Of a DNA stretch of 64,000 nucleotides, positions 1-12,233 are shown one piece after another. Made by a program: the position numbers and the translations under genes. Position 1 is the stretch's first letter, and the number at the start of each line of letters is the position of its first letter. The notes under the pieces are model-generated. The model did no database searches. It saw only the letters and a list, made by a program, of their open reading frames with translations, and was not told the DNA's origin. The DNA comes from Echeneis naucrates (taxonomy: Eukaryota; Chordata; Actinopteri; Carangiformes; Echeneidae): contig NC_042532.1 of assembly GCF_900963305.1 (NCBI RefSeq), positions 10,201,207 to 10,265,206 on the forward strand, in the 5' to 3' direction.

Positions 1-1130
1 TTTTGAACTCCTCGTGTTTTTCCATTTCAGTTTATGAATGGGAACAATCAGATGAATGTGTAACGGAGCACATTGTGAAGAGCTCATCGGTCAACTTCAA
101 AGCGGAAGTTTTTCTTCAGTGCGGCATTTTTCTTACGTAACTTTGTCTTCCCATCAGAGCCGCAGTGGTAAAAACGTTACACGGCGGATTTGGCTTCGCC
201 TAAAGCTGCTTTTGTTGCTGTCGTTGTGCGTTGTTTTGTTTTGTTTGAAGAGCAAACCCCACATTCCCGGCGCAGCGTCCTGTCAGAGCTCCAACTCCAC
301 ATTATAAGAACATTTTGTCCTGAATTAGCGCACGCTGTGTGGAGCCGTGTAACAGCAGCATGCACACAAAAGACACGGCTGCTTCTCTAGCATGCCCTGG
401 TGTTCACTTTGAACGGGAAAGCGCTAAAAACACAGTTACATACAAAGAAATAAGCGACGCGAGACGAGGCGTGAAAGTCTAACGGTGCCCGAAGTGCACC
501 TAACCGAAAACATCCCGTCCTCCCCGGCTGCGCCGCTCCACCTATGCTCGGTATGGCCAATGCGTGGCGCGCCAACAGACTGCTCAGCATGTTACCAGAA
601 ATATTCAGCTCCGGACTGCTGAAGTTTTCCTTTACCGACCTGACTTCGATCCCAGGTGCAACAAATGTCCTTTCTTCTGCTCAGCCGAGGGTCGAGAGTA
701 GATTTTAAAAAGTGGAAATCGTTGCATCAGACCGATTTTAAACGTGATCCCCAATCTGGGAGGATTTGGGAATGCGGAAATTAGGCTATGCCAGCCAAAC
801 GTAAGCAAGCAGGGATGTTAAAAAAAAGGACATAGTGGGGGCAGAAGTGGGGAAGTCTCACCGCTCCTCCCATCAGCCTGCAAACTGCACACTGGGGCTC
901 AGATGGAGGCCTGCAATGCAAACACATTAGTAACACTGATCCAGTCTCAGCCCAGAAACAACGATAACACAGAGGGAGTGTGGCAAATGTAGCTCTTATA
1001 CACACACTGCATGTTCATCAGTGCAACTACAGTCTTATTTTTAATGTAACCGAACTCTATGTAAAGTTTTAACATCCTGCAGAGAGCAGATTTCTCTCAC
1101 GCTGGCCCCAAACACCACTGTGAATGTAGA
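1..1130. other. Gene-poor left edge with a CpG-rich patch
   Basis: No gene can be assigned here. The first 30 bases look like a pyrimidine tract ending in CAG, followed by about 35 open codons on the plus strand, which could be a terminal exon of a gene outside the window. Bases 440-600 are rich in CpG with a CCAAT-like motif near 552, which resembles a small promoter or CpG island. In human, JDP2 lies beyond FOS, so a jdp2 first exon is conceivable, but no JDP2 residues are visible. Confidence 0.3.
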
Positions 1131-1747
1131 TTTATTGTAATTATTCAGCAGCATAGATAAGCAGACTTAACAAATAAGTCAAAATCTGAAAGGTAAAAAA
1201 ATAAATCATAAGTTACATCTTGATAAGATATATATATATATATATATTATATAGCACTGGATGTTTTCATGGAAAACTTGGAACATTTTAACAATGAGCT
1301 CAAACCACAGTTGATGACATTGAGGTATGCAGGTACTTACCATAGATGAATGTGTTAATACAACATTTACAGCAATCAATACACTATCGACACCAAAACA
1401 CAAAACCATACTATAACATTAAAATTACACATTACATCTTAGATCTAGGAACAGACCAGATATATATGAGCTTTCAAAATTATCTAGAATTCCTCAGCAT
1501 GCTTTTTTTTTTTTTGAATGAAAACTTAAATGCGTCCCTCCTGTTAAAGTAAAAGCCATGCTTTTAGCTACATCGCTCTGTTGGCTGTGTATCTGGAAAA
1601 GGTTTATATGTTGGCTAAGTCATACACAAGACATTTCATGAGTGTATTCCTTGAAGTGCGAGGGCATTCTGTGGTATATGTTGTTTTAAAGTCAGGAACC
1701 TGCAAACAGAGAACCCAGAGATATCAGACAGGTCGCCCCCTCGTGAA
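1131..1747 (-). other. 3' UTR of the Fos-family gene
   Basis: This stretch follows the stop codon. Read on the minus strand it holds an AATAAA signal at 1131-1136 and AUUUA pentamers at 1202-1206 and 1527-1531. AU-rich elements of this kind give the rapid mRNA decay known for immediate-early fos transcripts. A TA microsatellite lies at about 1227-1246. The end of the UTR is inferred from the polyadenylation signal alone. Confidence 0.55.
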
Positions 1748-3948
1748 TTATAAGGCTAAGAGAGTTGGAGAGTTGAGGATGTCGACAGATTCGGTTTTGC
1801 CCCCTCCCCCTTTATGGCTGTCCAGTCCGTCTGTGAGACAGTCCAGCTCAGGACATGCAAATGTGAAAACAGACAGGTAGGTGCTGCAGGTGGGGGTGGA
1901 GGTCACCACAGGAGTAGTGAGAGGCTCCAGGTCGCTGGAAACGGACTTGTACAGGGTCTCCCAGTCCGAGACCCCGAGAGAACTGCTCAGATCTATGTCT
2001 GGCACAGACCGAGCAGTTTCCATAGGGGTTTTCTCCTCTAACCCGGGTAACATGCTGTCCAGCAGGCCGTCCTTAATGTCCAAAGAGGGCTCCAGATCGC
2101 AGATGTTGATTTCAGCACTGGCACACAGCAAGATATTGGAGTTCCCAGAGATGGCTGTGGATGGATCGCTGGGGATGTCCATGTCCTGCAGCGAAGGAGC
2201 TTCCTGGAGTCCATCCTCTGGGAGTCTGTCCTCGTCTGGACAGGGCGGTAGCTCTGGGGATCCCGTGGGCTCCTGGAAAATAGCCTCCAGCTCTTCTGAC
2301 ATTTGGCACACCGGCTTATGTGTAGCGAGGATAAATTCAAGCCTTTCTTTCTCTTTGAGGAGGTTGGCTATTTCTGTCTCCAGGGCTGCTTTCTCCTCTT
2401 CCAACTTGTCAGTCTCCTTCAGAGAGATCGGCATCCAAAATCAGCCACATGGGAAAGCACATAACAAGGGGTGCAAATGACAGCTGAGTTTGCATCACTG
2501 TTTACTTACAGCTTGCAGTGTATCCGTGAGTTCCCTCCGTCTGTTGCGACACTTTGCTGCAGCCATTTTATTCCTCTCCCTCCTTATCCTTTTTTTCTCT
2601 TCCTCCTCTGGAGACAGCTGGGATGTGAAAGAAATAATTCAATTACTACCTTGAAGAATCCAGCCATTTCACCTCCTCATCCACTACATCTGCTGCCAAT
2701 CCACCCTCTGAAAAATGGCAAAAGCATGTTTCGCTGCAATGCGTCTAAAAATAGACCATTGTTGCAGACTTGCTGTGACCTGAATATAAATTGACTACCT
2801 AAGGAAGGCACACAGCCAGCACAAGGTACTGGAGGAGCATGCACAATGGCACCTTTTTCACACAAGGAATTCAGATTGGCATATGGAAATCCTCACTGTT
2901 GACTATTCTGTCCAATAGCAAGTAGACCTGGTCTGAGCTAACCTACCTGCTCTGTTTTCCCCTTTCTGACAGCATTTTTTCCCTTGTTCCCGCCTGCTTT
3001 GGGTGTTGCCCTGTGAGAGCTTTGCGGTTCATTGGCTTGCCTGCTACCCAGAGACGGGGAGACAGATGTAATAATTGTAGGCTGGACCATCCACTGGAAA
3101 TCTGGGGTAGATGAAATTGCAGTGACTGTTGGAACAAATGGAGTGTCTTCAACACTCATGTCTTGGCAGACTTCCTGAAATATGGAATTAAACAGAGAAT
3201 GAGGCAGACAATACAGATAAAAAAAAAAGTGTAAATAAGCTCTTAGTGGTTTAAAGTAACCCCCTCATGATGACAGTTAACAGTCAAATTTAAATCAAAT
3301 GTTCGCAGTCTAAAATAAAGGGTGGCCTGCGTGTTATATTTTCTTGAAATATACCCGACCAGAAATAGCCTTCTCCAGATCAATACTGGACTTTATCATT
3401 GTTTCTGACGTCAACACTGACGCAGAGCTGCTGTGGAGTCTCCTGAATGGATTTATTTTTCTCAATGAACCGCTGCATCGACTCGCTCACATTCGGTCCC
3501 AGGACGTCGAAATCAAAACAAGACGAACTACAGCGCAGTTTTCTCACATTACCACACGCACTGCTCACAAATATAATCACATTATCAAGTCTTGTTTTCG
3601 GAAATTATTTTTTTTCCCTTTCATGAATTTAAGAGCACCCAGTTAATTAAAATCTTATCAATCCCATGCCCCCCCCCCCCCACCGCCAGGATAAAAAGCA
3701 TCATGGGTGCTCAGTCTGAATGAAATAAAAAAGGGTTGTTATATTAGATTGTAAACCAGCCCCACCCCCTCAGATGGTTGAATATATATGATCAACAAAG
3801 CCATTCATACCTTTGCATTGGTCCCCGAGGAGGCGGCGGGAGAGCTCGCCTCTTCTGGCGTCTTCTGGCAGAGTGTCCCGACAGGAGACTCTGTCCGGCA
3901 GGTGGGAGAGTCTGAATCCATGTCAGGCGTCAGGTTGTTGTGATACAT
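1748..3948 (-). CDS. fosaa: Fos-family AP-1 transcription factor (c-Fos-like)
   Basis: Four coding exons: 3811-3948, 2947-3174, 2510-2617 and 1748-2416, giving 380 residues, the same length as human FOS. The exon boundaries match human FOS, including the 108-nt third exon. The protein is a nuclear bZIP factor that pairs with Jun and binds AP-1 sites. Visible parts are FVPTVTAIS (about residue 55), the basic region [18 protein letters not shown] in exon 3, a leucine zipper running into exon 4, a [13 protein letters not shown] phosphorylation segment, and the C-terminal SPTLLAL that marks c-Fos. The N-terminus ([14 protein letters not shown]) differs from the usual MMF start. That and the synteny suggest the teleost fosaa paralog, but the aa/ab assignment is an inference. 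Confidence 0.93.
3406..3413. promoter_or_regulatory. Perfect CRE palindrome in fos intron 1
   Basis: TGACGTCA, the full CREB/ATF site, lies in the first intron about 0.4 kb past exon 1. A CRE-like half site follows at about 3416 and a GACGTC core at about 3502. CREB control of fos genes is established; use of this intronic copy is inferred. Confidence 0.5.
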
Positions 3949-4025
3949 CAGCACAGGTCCCGATCACTGATGAATCTGAGTGGCCTTCCGCTGGCAGGGC
4001 AGAGCGGCGGCGGGCCTTTCCTCCA

Positions 4026-4076
4026 GGTATATACCTGGTAACTGGCCGACTAGAATGCAAGCCCCTCCTTTTATGC
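4026..4076 (-). promoter_or_regulatory. Core promoter of the Fos-family gene
   Basis: On the minus strand GCATAAAAGG occurs at 4067-4076, about 120 nt before the start codon, a good TATA-box position. A second AT-rich palindrome, GGTATATACC, lies at 4026-4035. I found no clear serum response CArG box close upstream. Confidence 0.5.
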
Positions 4077-6420
4077 TCTGCTAGAATTTTATGAATGAAC
4101 CAAGACTGTACCATCCGCGGAGGGTTGGGGGGGGAGCAGGGGGGGTCAAACTGGCAGCTACAGGGGTGAAGGAGGATTACTTTGGCATTTTTCCTCTGGC
4201 GAATTTACTCCACAAATATGTAAACACTTGTTCTTTGACATCGGCATCTTTGCTGAACGCTGGCCCAGCAGCAGTTTTCACTCCCTTTCACAAATATCGG
4301 GGTTTTTTGTGTCTGAATAAAACGTGGGGTGAGAAACGTGAGCCATCTATAAATACACACATGAAACCATTTCCTGGGCAATGAAAATGTGATGTTTCAA
4401 TGCATCCATTTTAATCAAGGGCAAACGACACTTCGGTCATTATTAGAATGTGCCAAATATTAGCCTATCCAATGGGATTTTAAAAACATAATCAAATCAA
4501 AGCTGATTTCATTTCAAGGTCGACTTGACGTATTTTGCACGTCCATTTGGAAAATGCATCAGATATATATCCATAATAAAGCTGCCTGAATGAATGTATC
4601 TACTGGAGAGATGCCTGATGGAATAAAGAGGCAGACAGAGATCTCTCATAAAAGGCTCTCTGCTCAGAGAAGGATGGAGGGCTGACGGCAGACATAATGA
4701 AATGCTGCCGGATTGTTTACTTGGGGGAGGTGGAGGTGAAGAGGAGCGTGTGGGGGCGGAGAAGTCACGTGACATGACCCGGAACTAGGGAGAGAGGGTG
4801 GTGGATAGAAGTGAGGGGGTTGCACTCGACAGGAGCAGCATCAGCCTTCATCAAAACAAATGACACGTCTTGTTTCTTTTACAGAGCCTAGGAGACGTTT
4901 TCGTCCACGTCTGACACCCACAAAGATGTGTGAGGACAGACAACTGGGCAGTCAGGGCACCTGAGAAAGTCGAAGTGATGTAAAGGGGAGGAGAGCCGAG
5001 GCATGTGGCAGATTGTTTTTTTATGGATGACAATTCCAAAAATGCAAAACTAAATAATGCTTTAGATCGCTACACCCATAAATTAATAAAGCTATATGTA
5101 AATAGTCATAATACATCTGTTGGTTTGATAAAGGACTTAGAAGAACAATCAGTTTGTTTTTTTTGTTTTTTTTACAAACACACACCTTACTAATTTAATA
5201 TTTCAGAGGGGGAGAGAGGCATTTAGTCCAACATTTCACGTTAGGAACAGTGTCACTGCTGCTTTGCAGTCTCAAATATCAGAAAAAAAACCTTATGAGA
5301 CCAGCGTACTAGTCTCATAATGAGGTTTACATATAAGGGACTCAGAGGGACGTAGTGGCTCATTGTTCTTCTTTGGATTCACTGAGTTGATAACTGAGAT
5401 AGTGGCAAATATTTTCTTAGGTCTTTCTTTAGATGGCCAATTCTTTTGGCCACACAATGTGACTCTGATCATCTTCATTCATAATAGATAATCACAATCC
5501 ATTTTCCGCTAAATTCAAATGGACTAAGATTACATTGGAGTGATCAAAGTGAAAGACTAGTATTTTCTGTCAAGTAACACAATCAGCAATTAATGCTTGT
5601 TATTCGATATTGTGGTTAAAGTGAAGAGAGAGCATGGCACAGATAGAAAGATCTAAGAAGCGGTAAAGGGCTCATGTTCACACTGTACTCTTAGCTTCTA
5701 TCACAGTCATTACTCATGATTCAATGCACAATGAATTCCAGCACAGCATCTCAACAGGTTTGATTAATATTACTGCGAATAACTCCACCCTTTGGAGAAA
5801 GAAAGACAGAGATGGGGAGTTAAGCACTAAACAAGAGAGGAATCACCTGTTTGTCGTGTGACCAGGAAAAGATAAAGCTTCAACTAAGGTGCATCAGTTT
5901 CCTCCATTGCTTGTTGCCTCTGAAACAATCAAGCTAAATGGGCTTCTTGTTGTTGACACAACTGCAGTAGGTTGCTTAAATTCTGATTTAACCAGCCACA
6001 TGGCAGGTTTTTTTTATCAAGACAATTCTCCAAGGAAAACAAGTTTATTGACCGTTAAACCAGTTTTAAGTTACAACCTGTGGGATACAGCTCAGTCAAG
6101 AGCACATAGCTAACAAATGGTTATGTCCTCAATTAAAAGTGCCTGCATGATAAATGTAAACGCAACCCCTTTAGTGTTTGCATGAAATGTTATTGATATA
6201 TGACAAGGCATGTTGTGTATTTATATATTTATATAAATAGCAAGTATTTACGGCTGCCTTACAAAAAACAAACAAAAATATACGTTTTCAACTGACTTAT
6301 ATGGTCAATTCTTAGGAAAACTGACCATATGAGTCATTTAATAATGTGTTTCTTTTATGAATTACAATTAATTCTGAGAACAATAAATTACACACTTATA
6401 AAAAACACCCACACACACAC
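4077..6420. other. Intergenic region between fos and mlh3
   Basis: No gene is visible; the open frames are short and look random. A G-rich run lies at about 4120-4150. GTCACGTGAC, a palindromic E-box that fits the USF/TFEB (CLEAR) consensus, lies at 4764-4773 next to a GC box at about 4748. The rest is A+T-rich DNA with a short CA tract near 6410. Confidence 0.5.
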
Positions 6421-9400
6421 TTATCTTTTTCCATATAGTTCCCAAGCTTTATACATTCCTCTCAGCTTTTGGAGGTTAGGTTTCTGTATTTCCTGCAGAG
6501 AATAGAATAATTGGTTAATTCCAGATTATTGTGCTGTATGGTGCCTTTGAATGTTACACTAAACTCCAAGTTGAGTGTGTTACTCCCTTCTAGTACCTTC
6601 TGGTCTTTATCCAAATGTAAGATGTCTACTAGGGGAGCAATGGAAGGACGGCCATGGGCACACTGGAAGGGCAGCTGGCAGGATGATAAGGATGCTACCA
6701 AGCTGTGGCATTCATCTCTGCTCAGGCTGTTGTTGAATTTGATGGCACCTATTTAATGCAGGCATACATGCAAATAAGGTGTAAAAATTTTAGTCTTGTT
6801 ATCACAGAGAATAATAGACTGAACGATAGAAGTAATGTAATTTTACCGTGGCATGCTAAAGAAGCAAGCACCTTCTGCACAGTGAGAGGCAAAGTTCCTC
6901 TTACTCTGCCGGTTGAGCGGAGTAACTGAAACAATAAAAGAAGCAATTGCCCATTATTGTATAATAAGAACCCTTTTCCCCAGAAAATTTAGGCGGTAGA
7001 GAGATGTACCTCAATCTGCTCTCGAAGATACTCCTAATGTGACAAAAAAAACCATAATGTTAAACGTAATCAAGCCTCCTAATTGAAAAACATCACTCTG
7101 CTAATTGAGAGATGTAGTTAATTTATCTTACCTCAACTATAGGCTTGATAACAGATGGTCTCCCCCGTCTTCGTTCATTGCTCTCCTTTTCAATGAAGCA
7201 CAGTGGTACCTTCCCCACATATATACGTGGCTCTGCTGCCTGAGAAAATTTCACTTCCAGGCCAAAATTGCGCAGATCTGACTGACAAGATCTGTATGAG
7301 AGAGTGTTCGTAATTCATTAAAAATACAAGAAGCGTGTTGAACACTTATGCTTGTTAGCTGAAGCCATTAAAAAAAAGGCACATGTGGGAGTGAGATATG
7401 AAGCTAAATGCACTATAGTCATGGAAGTGAATCAAGTCTAAAGGCTGTATGGTGCCGTTTGACATAAATCAAAGAAATAAGATCGTGTTGCAACAGAAAA
7501 ATGGGGCGTAGTGGTTTAGCACATTGACAGATTACAAACTACAGATTTTGGCAGTCATCCTGTTGTCCAAATCAGACAAAGACTTTGCACAGTGATCCAG
7601 AACTGCAATTTAGGCTGTTTCCAACTAGCCGCAATGCTGACATTTTATTTTTTTTAACAACAAAAGTATCCTAGGTTTAATGGGTTTCATAGATTAATTG
7701 CAATTTAAGAGTCATCCTGAAAACCTGCTGATTTAGAGATTTATCCTCATCTTATATGGAGGCTCCCAACTGTCAAAAAGACTGACTTACACATTGAATA
7801 AGTATTGATTGAAGCATCCTACAATATACGATGAAAAACCATGTACTCTTCAAATCTACTGTTTCGTCCTTTAAACCAGTCTACTGGTTTTACAGGTAGT
7901 TGTGATGTTGCACTGTCACAAACAGTAGATAAACACACCTAAGCAGCCTTAGCTCATCTTCTGTTACACTGATCTCAAGAGGTGGCAAAATGGTTGAGGA
8001 ACACAGACGTCTCTCCCCTGATGCATCTGGGTGATACTCATAGGAATCTGTTACAGCACATAATATGGTAGCAGTAATCTCACTTCAACAACAACAACAA
8101 TTTAATTTTTCATTCTCAGTATAAATACAGTACATTTTTATTTTTTTTGTACCTGCAACAAGATTTTCAAGCCGAACCCTCTCGTGTGCCGCATGTTGAT
8201 CCACTAGTACCAAGAGATTTCCTGCAGTTCCATTATAGAATGCACAAAAATAACAATGCATTAGATGTTGTAAACACAAAACAGTGACTTTTCCTTCTAT
8301 ACCTTCATAGTCACTGTGTGTTGTACGTTCTTCATCTCCTGTGTTGATGAGACAAGCAAGAAACTTCTTATCCACTTGATGAATAACCTGTAGAGTAAAT
8401 AACAATATCAATTATTTCTTAAAATCAGTGAAGACAAAATGGTTGGGGCATTATAAAAACATTTACTCTGGATATTCAAAGGAAGCCAAAAGAGAAATGT
8501 GCCTTCATTGAGTGGATCATAGCCTTAGAAAAGCGGTATGGAAACAGGATGTTATGGATCTTTACAGCCAGGCTATCAGCTTGCCCACTTGTTATGTCCA
8601 CCCCAACCTGCGGGTACAGTAGATAATAAATGATGGGGAAAAAAAAAAACAACCAAATGTTCACAAATGCATTTTAATTCAAAGTAAACATTACTTACCA
8701 TAGGAGGATGGACAAATACAGGATTATTCCATTTTGAGTACAATGAAGAAAGGGAATTGTAGTTTTCACCACCATCATCTGTGAGGAAAGACAAATATAC
8801 ACACAAACCATACATGTTGATATTCTGTGTGCATGTGTGTTAAAACCCTGTCTTCAGTCTGATCTGAGGTACCTCTGTCATCAAGCCCTGAACTAATCAC
8901 TCTCTCTGTCCTGGATTTAGGCAGGAAGGGCAACACTAGATCTGCCTGAAATGGGTAACACCAGTATTTCATCCCTAAATAAACATGGAAATAAGCACAA
9001 GCAGTTGTTAACACTGAAGGTTCCATTATCAAATCAATCAAATCAATGATACAGCTTCAAATATCTGGTGTACAAAACCTTTGGCCAATATCTTCTTTGG
9101 TTACTGAGATATGGGTGATTTAAATAGATACTCTGGCCCAAACTGTATTAAATCATTCCTGCTGTAAGGCTTTAAATGTCCTTTACACTATTTAATATCT
9201 TCAAATTGTGCAATAGCTGGCCTACATCTGAAAATGTGCTTTTGTCACGGCTCGCTGAAAGTTGTAGTTAGAGCTCATTACAATGAGCAAAACAAATGTT
9301 TTGTTTCTTAACTAGGTGCATGTATAAATAGATTTGGTTTAAATTTTTTAAAAACTAGGCTTTTTAGTAAATGCAATTTAATAGCAGAGAACAGCTCTTA

Positions 9401-12233
9401 AGTCATTCACGAAAGCGGCATGAATAATAATAATGCCTCATGGAATTTTGGAAAGTTTTAGCAGCACTGCTTTACTGGCCACAAACTCACCCCCCCACCC
9501 TCCTTGTTTTTAAAGCTTCATATCTCAGAAACTAAAGCAGACACTAGCCAGAAGCTGTGCACCTTACTTGTTGGGTACGACGACATAATTTAGATCAAGA
9601 TAACAGGAAATGACCTGACTACCATTTCATAATATTATTGTACAATTGTACTATTGGACTAGTGTACCTGTCTCAGAGATGACGTGAACTGCCAAATTGG
9701 TGACATCAGATGTACAGCGCACTTGTGTTTCTTCAGTAGATGGGTCCCCATATTTGCTAAGCCCAGTCACTCTGTTGACATAAACTTCTTTCCCCATGGA
9801 TGGATCATAGTGATGAAGCCAGTCGCTTGATCTTGTATTCCCTTCCTCCTCATTCAAGTCAGGGTTTTTATTGGTCCCTGATATTGGCTGAGCTTTCAGT
9901 GCACTGTCACAGGTACTCTCATTGTTGTTGGTGTCGTGGCTATCAATTTCACTGCTGGGACAGGTATTTCCCCCAGAGGTAGCCCTGGAAAAGTGTGTTA
10001 ACACATTTGATGCCTCTTCCCTGTGTTGTTTCAAGCTGCAGAGTTTAGAAGCCAAAGATTTTTTGTCTTTATTCTGAGCTGAGATTGGTTTTAACTTGGT
10101 GAAAATGGAGGAAGTTGCTGGGCTTTGGAGAATGCGCTGTCTCTCATTTTTTTGTGGCTCTTTCTGACAAACTGACAAATTCTGGTGATTTGAAATATCA
10201 CTGCATGCTGGTGAGACTCTAGCATTGTCCTGTAAACAAATCCCCAGAGAGGGGAATTTCTTTTCATCACATTTACCAAATGCTCTTCGAAACCTGTCAA
10301 GAGATCCAGACTCTTTATGTAACGAAAACCCTTGACATGATACAACTTTAGGAATCTTTGAAGTAATGATAGGATCAAAGTCTCGACATAGCTCCTGACA
10401 AGATGTGTCATGGATTGCATCCAGTGAAATTTTGCACTTTGATGCAAGGGATCTCACCTCACCTTTCTGTGCTAGTGTTTGCTGCTGAAATACTGACCTA
10501 GTAATCTGGGACAGTTCCTGAGTATGCAGACTTTGATGAATGAATGGATCGGACAGACCTATCTTTCTGTTACTTATCAAAGTCTGCCTGGGTCCTGCAC
10601 CCTGACAGTCAGGTAATAATTGGTCAGCACTTTTTAACTGGGGCTGACTTTGGTGGGTGATGTTGTCTGGTAAAGCCATGGTGCTGGTTGAGGTAGAACT
10701 GTTTAATTGCATCTCTCTTCCTTTTGAAAGTTGTGGCTGACTTGAAGTGCATAAAAGTTGAGAGCCTTCCAGAGCTTTACTGAACATTGGCTCCTCTATT
10801 TTAACACTTTTATTATCAGATGCAGATTCCAGGTGAACCAAATCACATTGTGGCTCATCTCTACATTCTCCATATGTGCATCCATCATTTTGTATTGGTT
10901 GCAAGTCATTTGCAGGTATTTTTTCAACTTCTTCCTTTTCACATCCCATCAGACCAGACTCCTGGCAAACAACATCCTCAGAAACACATTCATATCGGCG
11001 CTTACGATGAACTGATTCTGAAGCCAGTTTCATTCCAATACTGCAATCTAATGTGGAAGCACTGCAAATTGCTTGGCCACCATTTCCATTATTGAACCCC
11101 CCTTTGTCAGCATTGTCACTGACAAAGTGTTCAGGAGATACAAAGTCCAAGTCTTCTTGAAAAACCTCGGCCACCAAGTTCTCCCTTTGAAGGAAAGCTT
11201 GCACTGCCTCTTTAATGCAGTGCAAAATCCCATCCCAGTCTTTGAACTCGATTAAAGTTTTAGCAGGCTCAAGACAAATATCATACTCTGAGAAGGAGCA
11301 CTTGATATTGATGACATATACTCCATGAAGCTCTTGATTTCGTTTGTACTTTGGACTCCTGAGGACAGACGGTCCATCTGGGCTATCATTTTTCTGATTG
11401 GAACTGCTCAGCCTGCGTAGGAGAAAGTTCAACAGCTTATGTAACGGTGTTTTCAGCAGCAGTCTGTCATTTACGTACAGGAACTGTAAACTGGTATTGT
11501 AGTGGCCCTCTCTGCCAATGTAACCTGTCACTTCAAACTGTCCATGCGTGTGGCTCATTTCTCCCAGTCTCTGTGCTCGCCCAAGGCCATGAATCTGAAC
11601 AAACCTGTGGTGGGTGTTTTTGGCTTTGGGAAGCTGCACCGTCATCGCACCGGTGCAGTCATTCTTCAGGGTGAATGACACAGAGGGATGCATCAGAGAA
11701 ATGGCCTCCACTCTCTGTCTTATCCTCTCACCCTCTAGGACAGCATCCATCCTCCTCCTCCGGACTGGCATGTTGTGGAAGAAGTTACAGATGACAACTG
11801 TAGTCCCTGCGGAGGGCCGGGCAGTCTCTGCTTCAAACACATCGCCGCCTTTTCCGTTCTTGAAAACCTTCACGAGTGTTTTCACCGACGATCTCGTTCG
11901 GGATGCGATTTCTACAACCGCGGCCAAAGAAGCTATGCTGGCCAAGGCTTCTCCTCTGAAGCCATACCACCTGAGATCGTCCAGGTCCCGAAGAGAGTTG
12001 CACTTGCTTGTGTAGTAGCGGTTTCCGACACAGTCCATGTCGGCCGCGCTCAGCCCAGCGCCGTTGTCCACTACCTGAACTTTGAGCGCCTCCGTGTCGG
12101 TCCGGACGCCCACACAGGACGCTCCGGCATCGATGCTGTTCAGGATCAGCTCCTCGACGCACTGTTGGAGGGAAGGGATGGCCACACCGGAGCGGACTTT
12201 ACCTTGAACTTCTTTGGGCAAACACTTAATCAT
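6421..12233 (-). CDS. mlh3: MutL homolog 3, DNA mismatch repair and meiosis protein
   Basis: Twelve coding exons: 9668-12233, 8873-8974, 8699-8778, 8503-8607, 8303-8387, 8153-8221, 7939-8047, 7132-7291, 7010-7033, 6847-6925, 6597-6748 and 6421-6483. They give 1197 residues; human MLH3 is longer (about 1450), mainly in the linker. MLH3 pairs with MLH1 as the MutL-gamma nuclease that resolves meiotic crossovers. The GHKL ATPase motifs are present ([28 protein letters not shown]), as is the endonuclease metal site [12 protein letters not shown] at about residues 987-998 and CAHGRP near the end. One exon is only 24 nt (EYLREQIE). The donor of the 8503-8607 exon reads AAG|GC rather than GT. The start is the ATG directly before the ATPase domain. 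Confidence 0.96.

Noticed and set aside
543-704. Plus-strand frame starting MLGMANAWRANRLLSMLPE in the CpG-rich patch, with a possible donor after DLTSIPG
   Set aside because: It matches no family I know and is short. The CpG composition explains the open frame.
1881-2480. 199-codon plus-strand open frame
   Set aside because: It lies antisense to fos exon 4, is rich in Ser, and is a shadow of the real gene.
9061-9650. Possible extra mlh3 exon in the largest internal intron
   Set aside because: The flanking exons join in phase without it and match human MLH3 with no gap.
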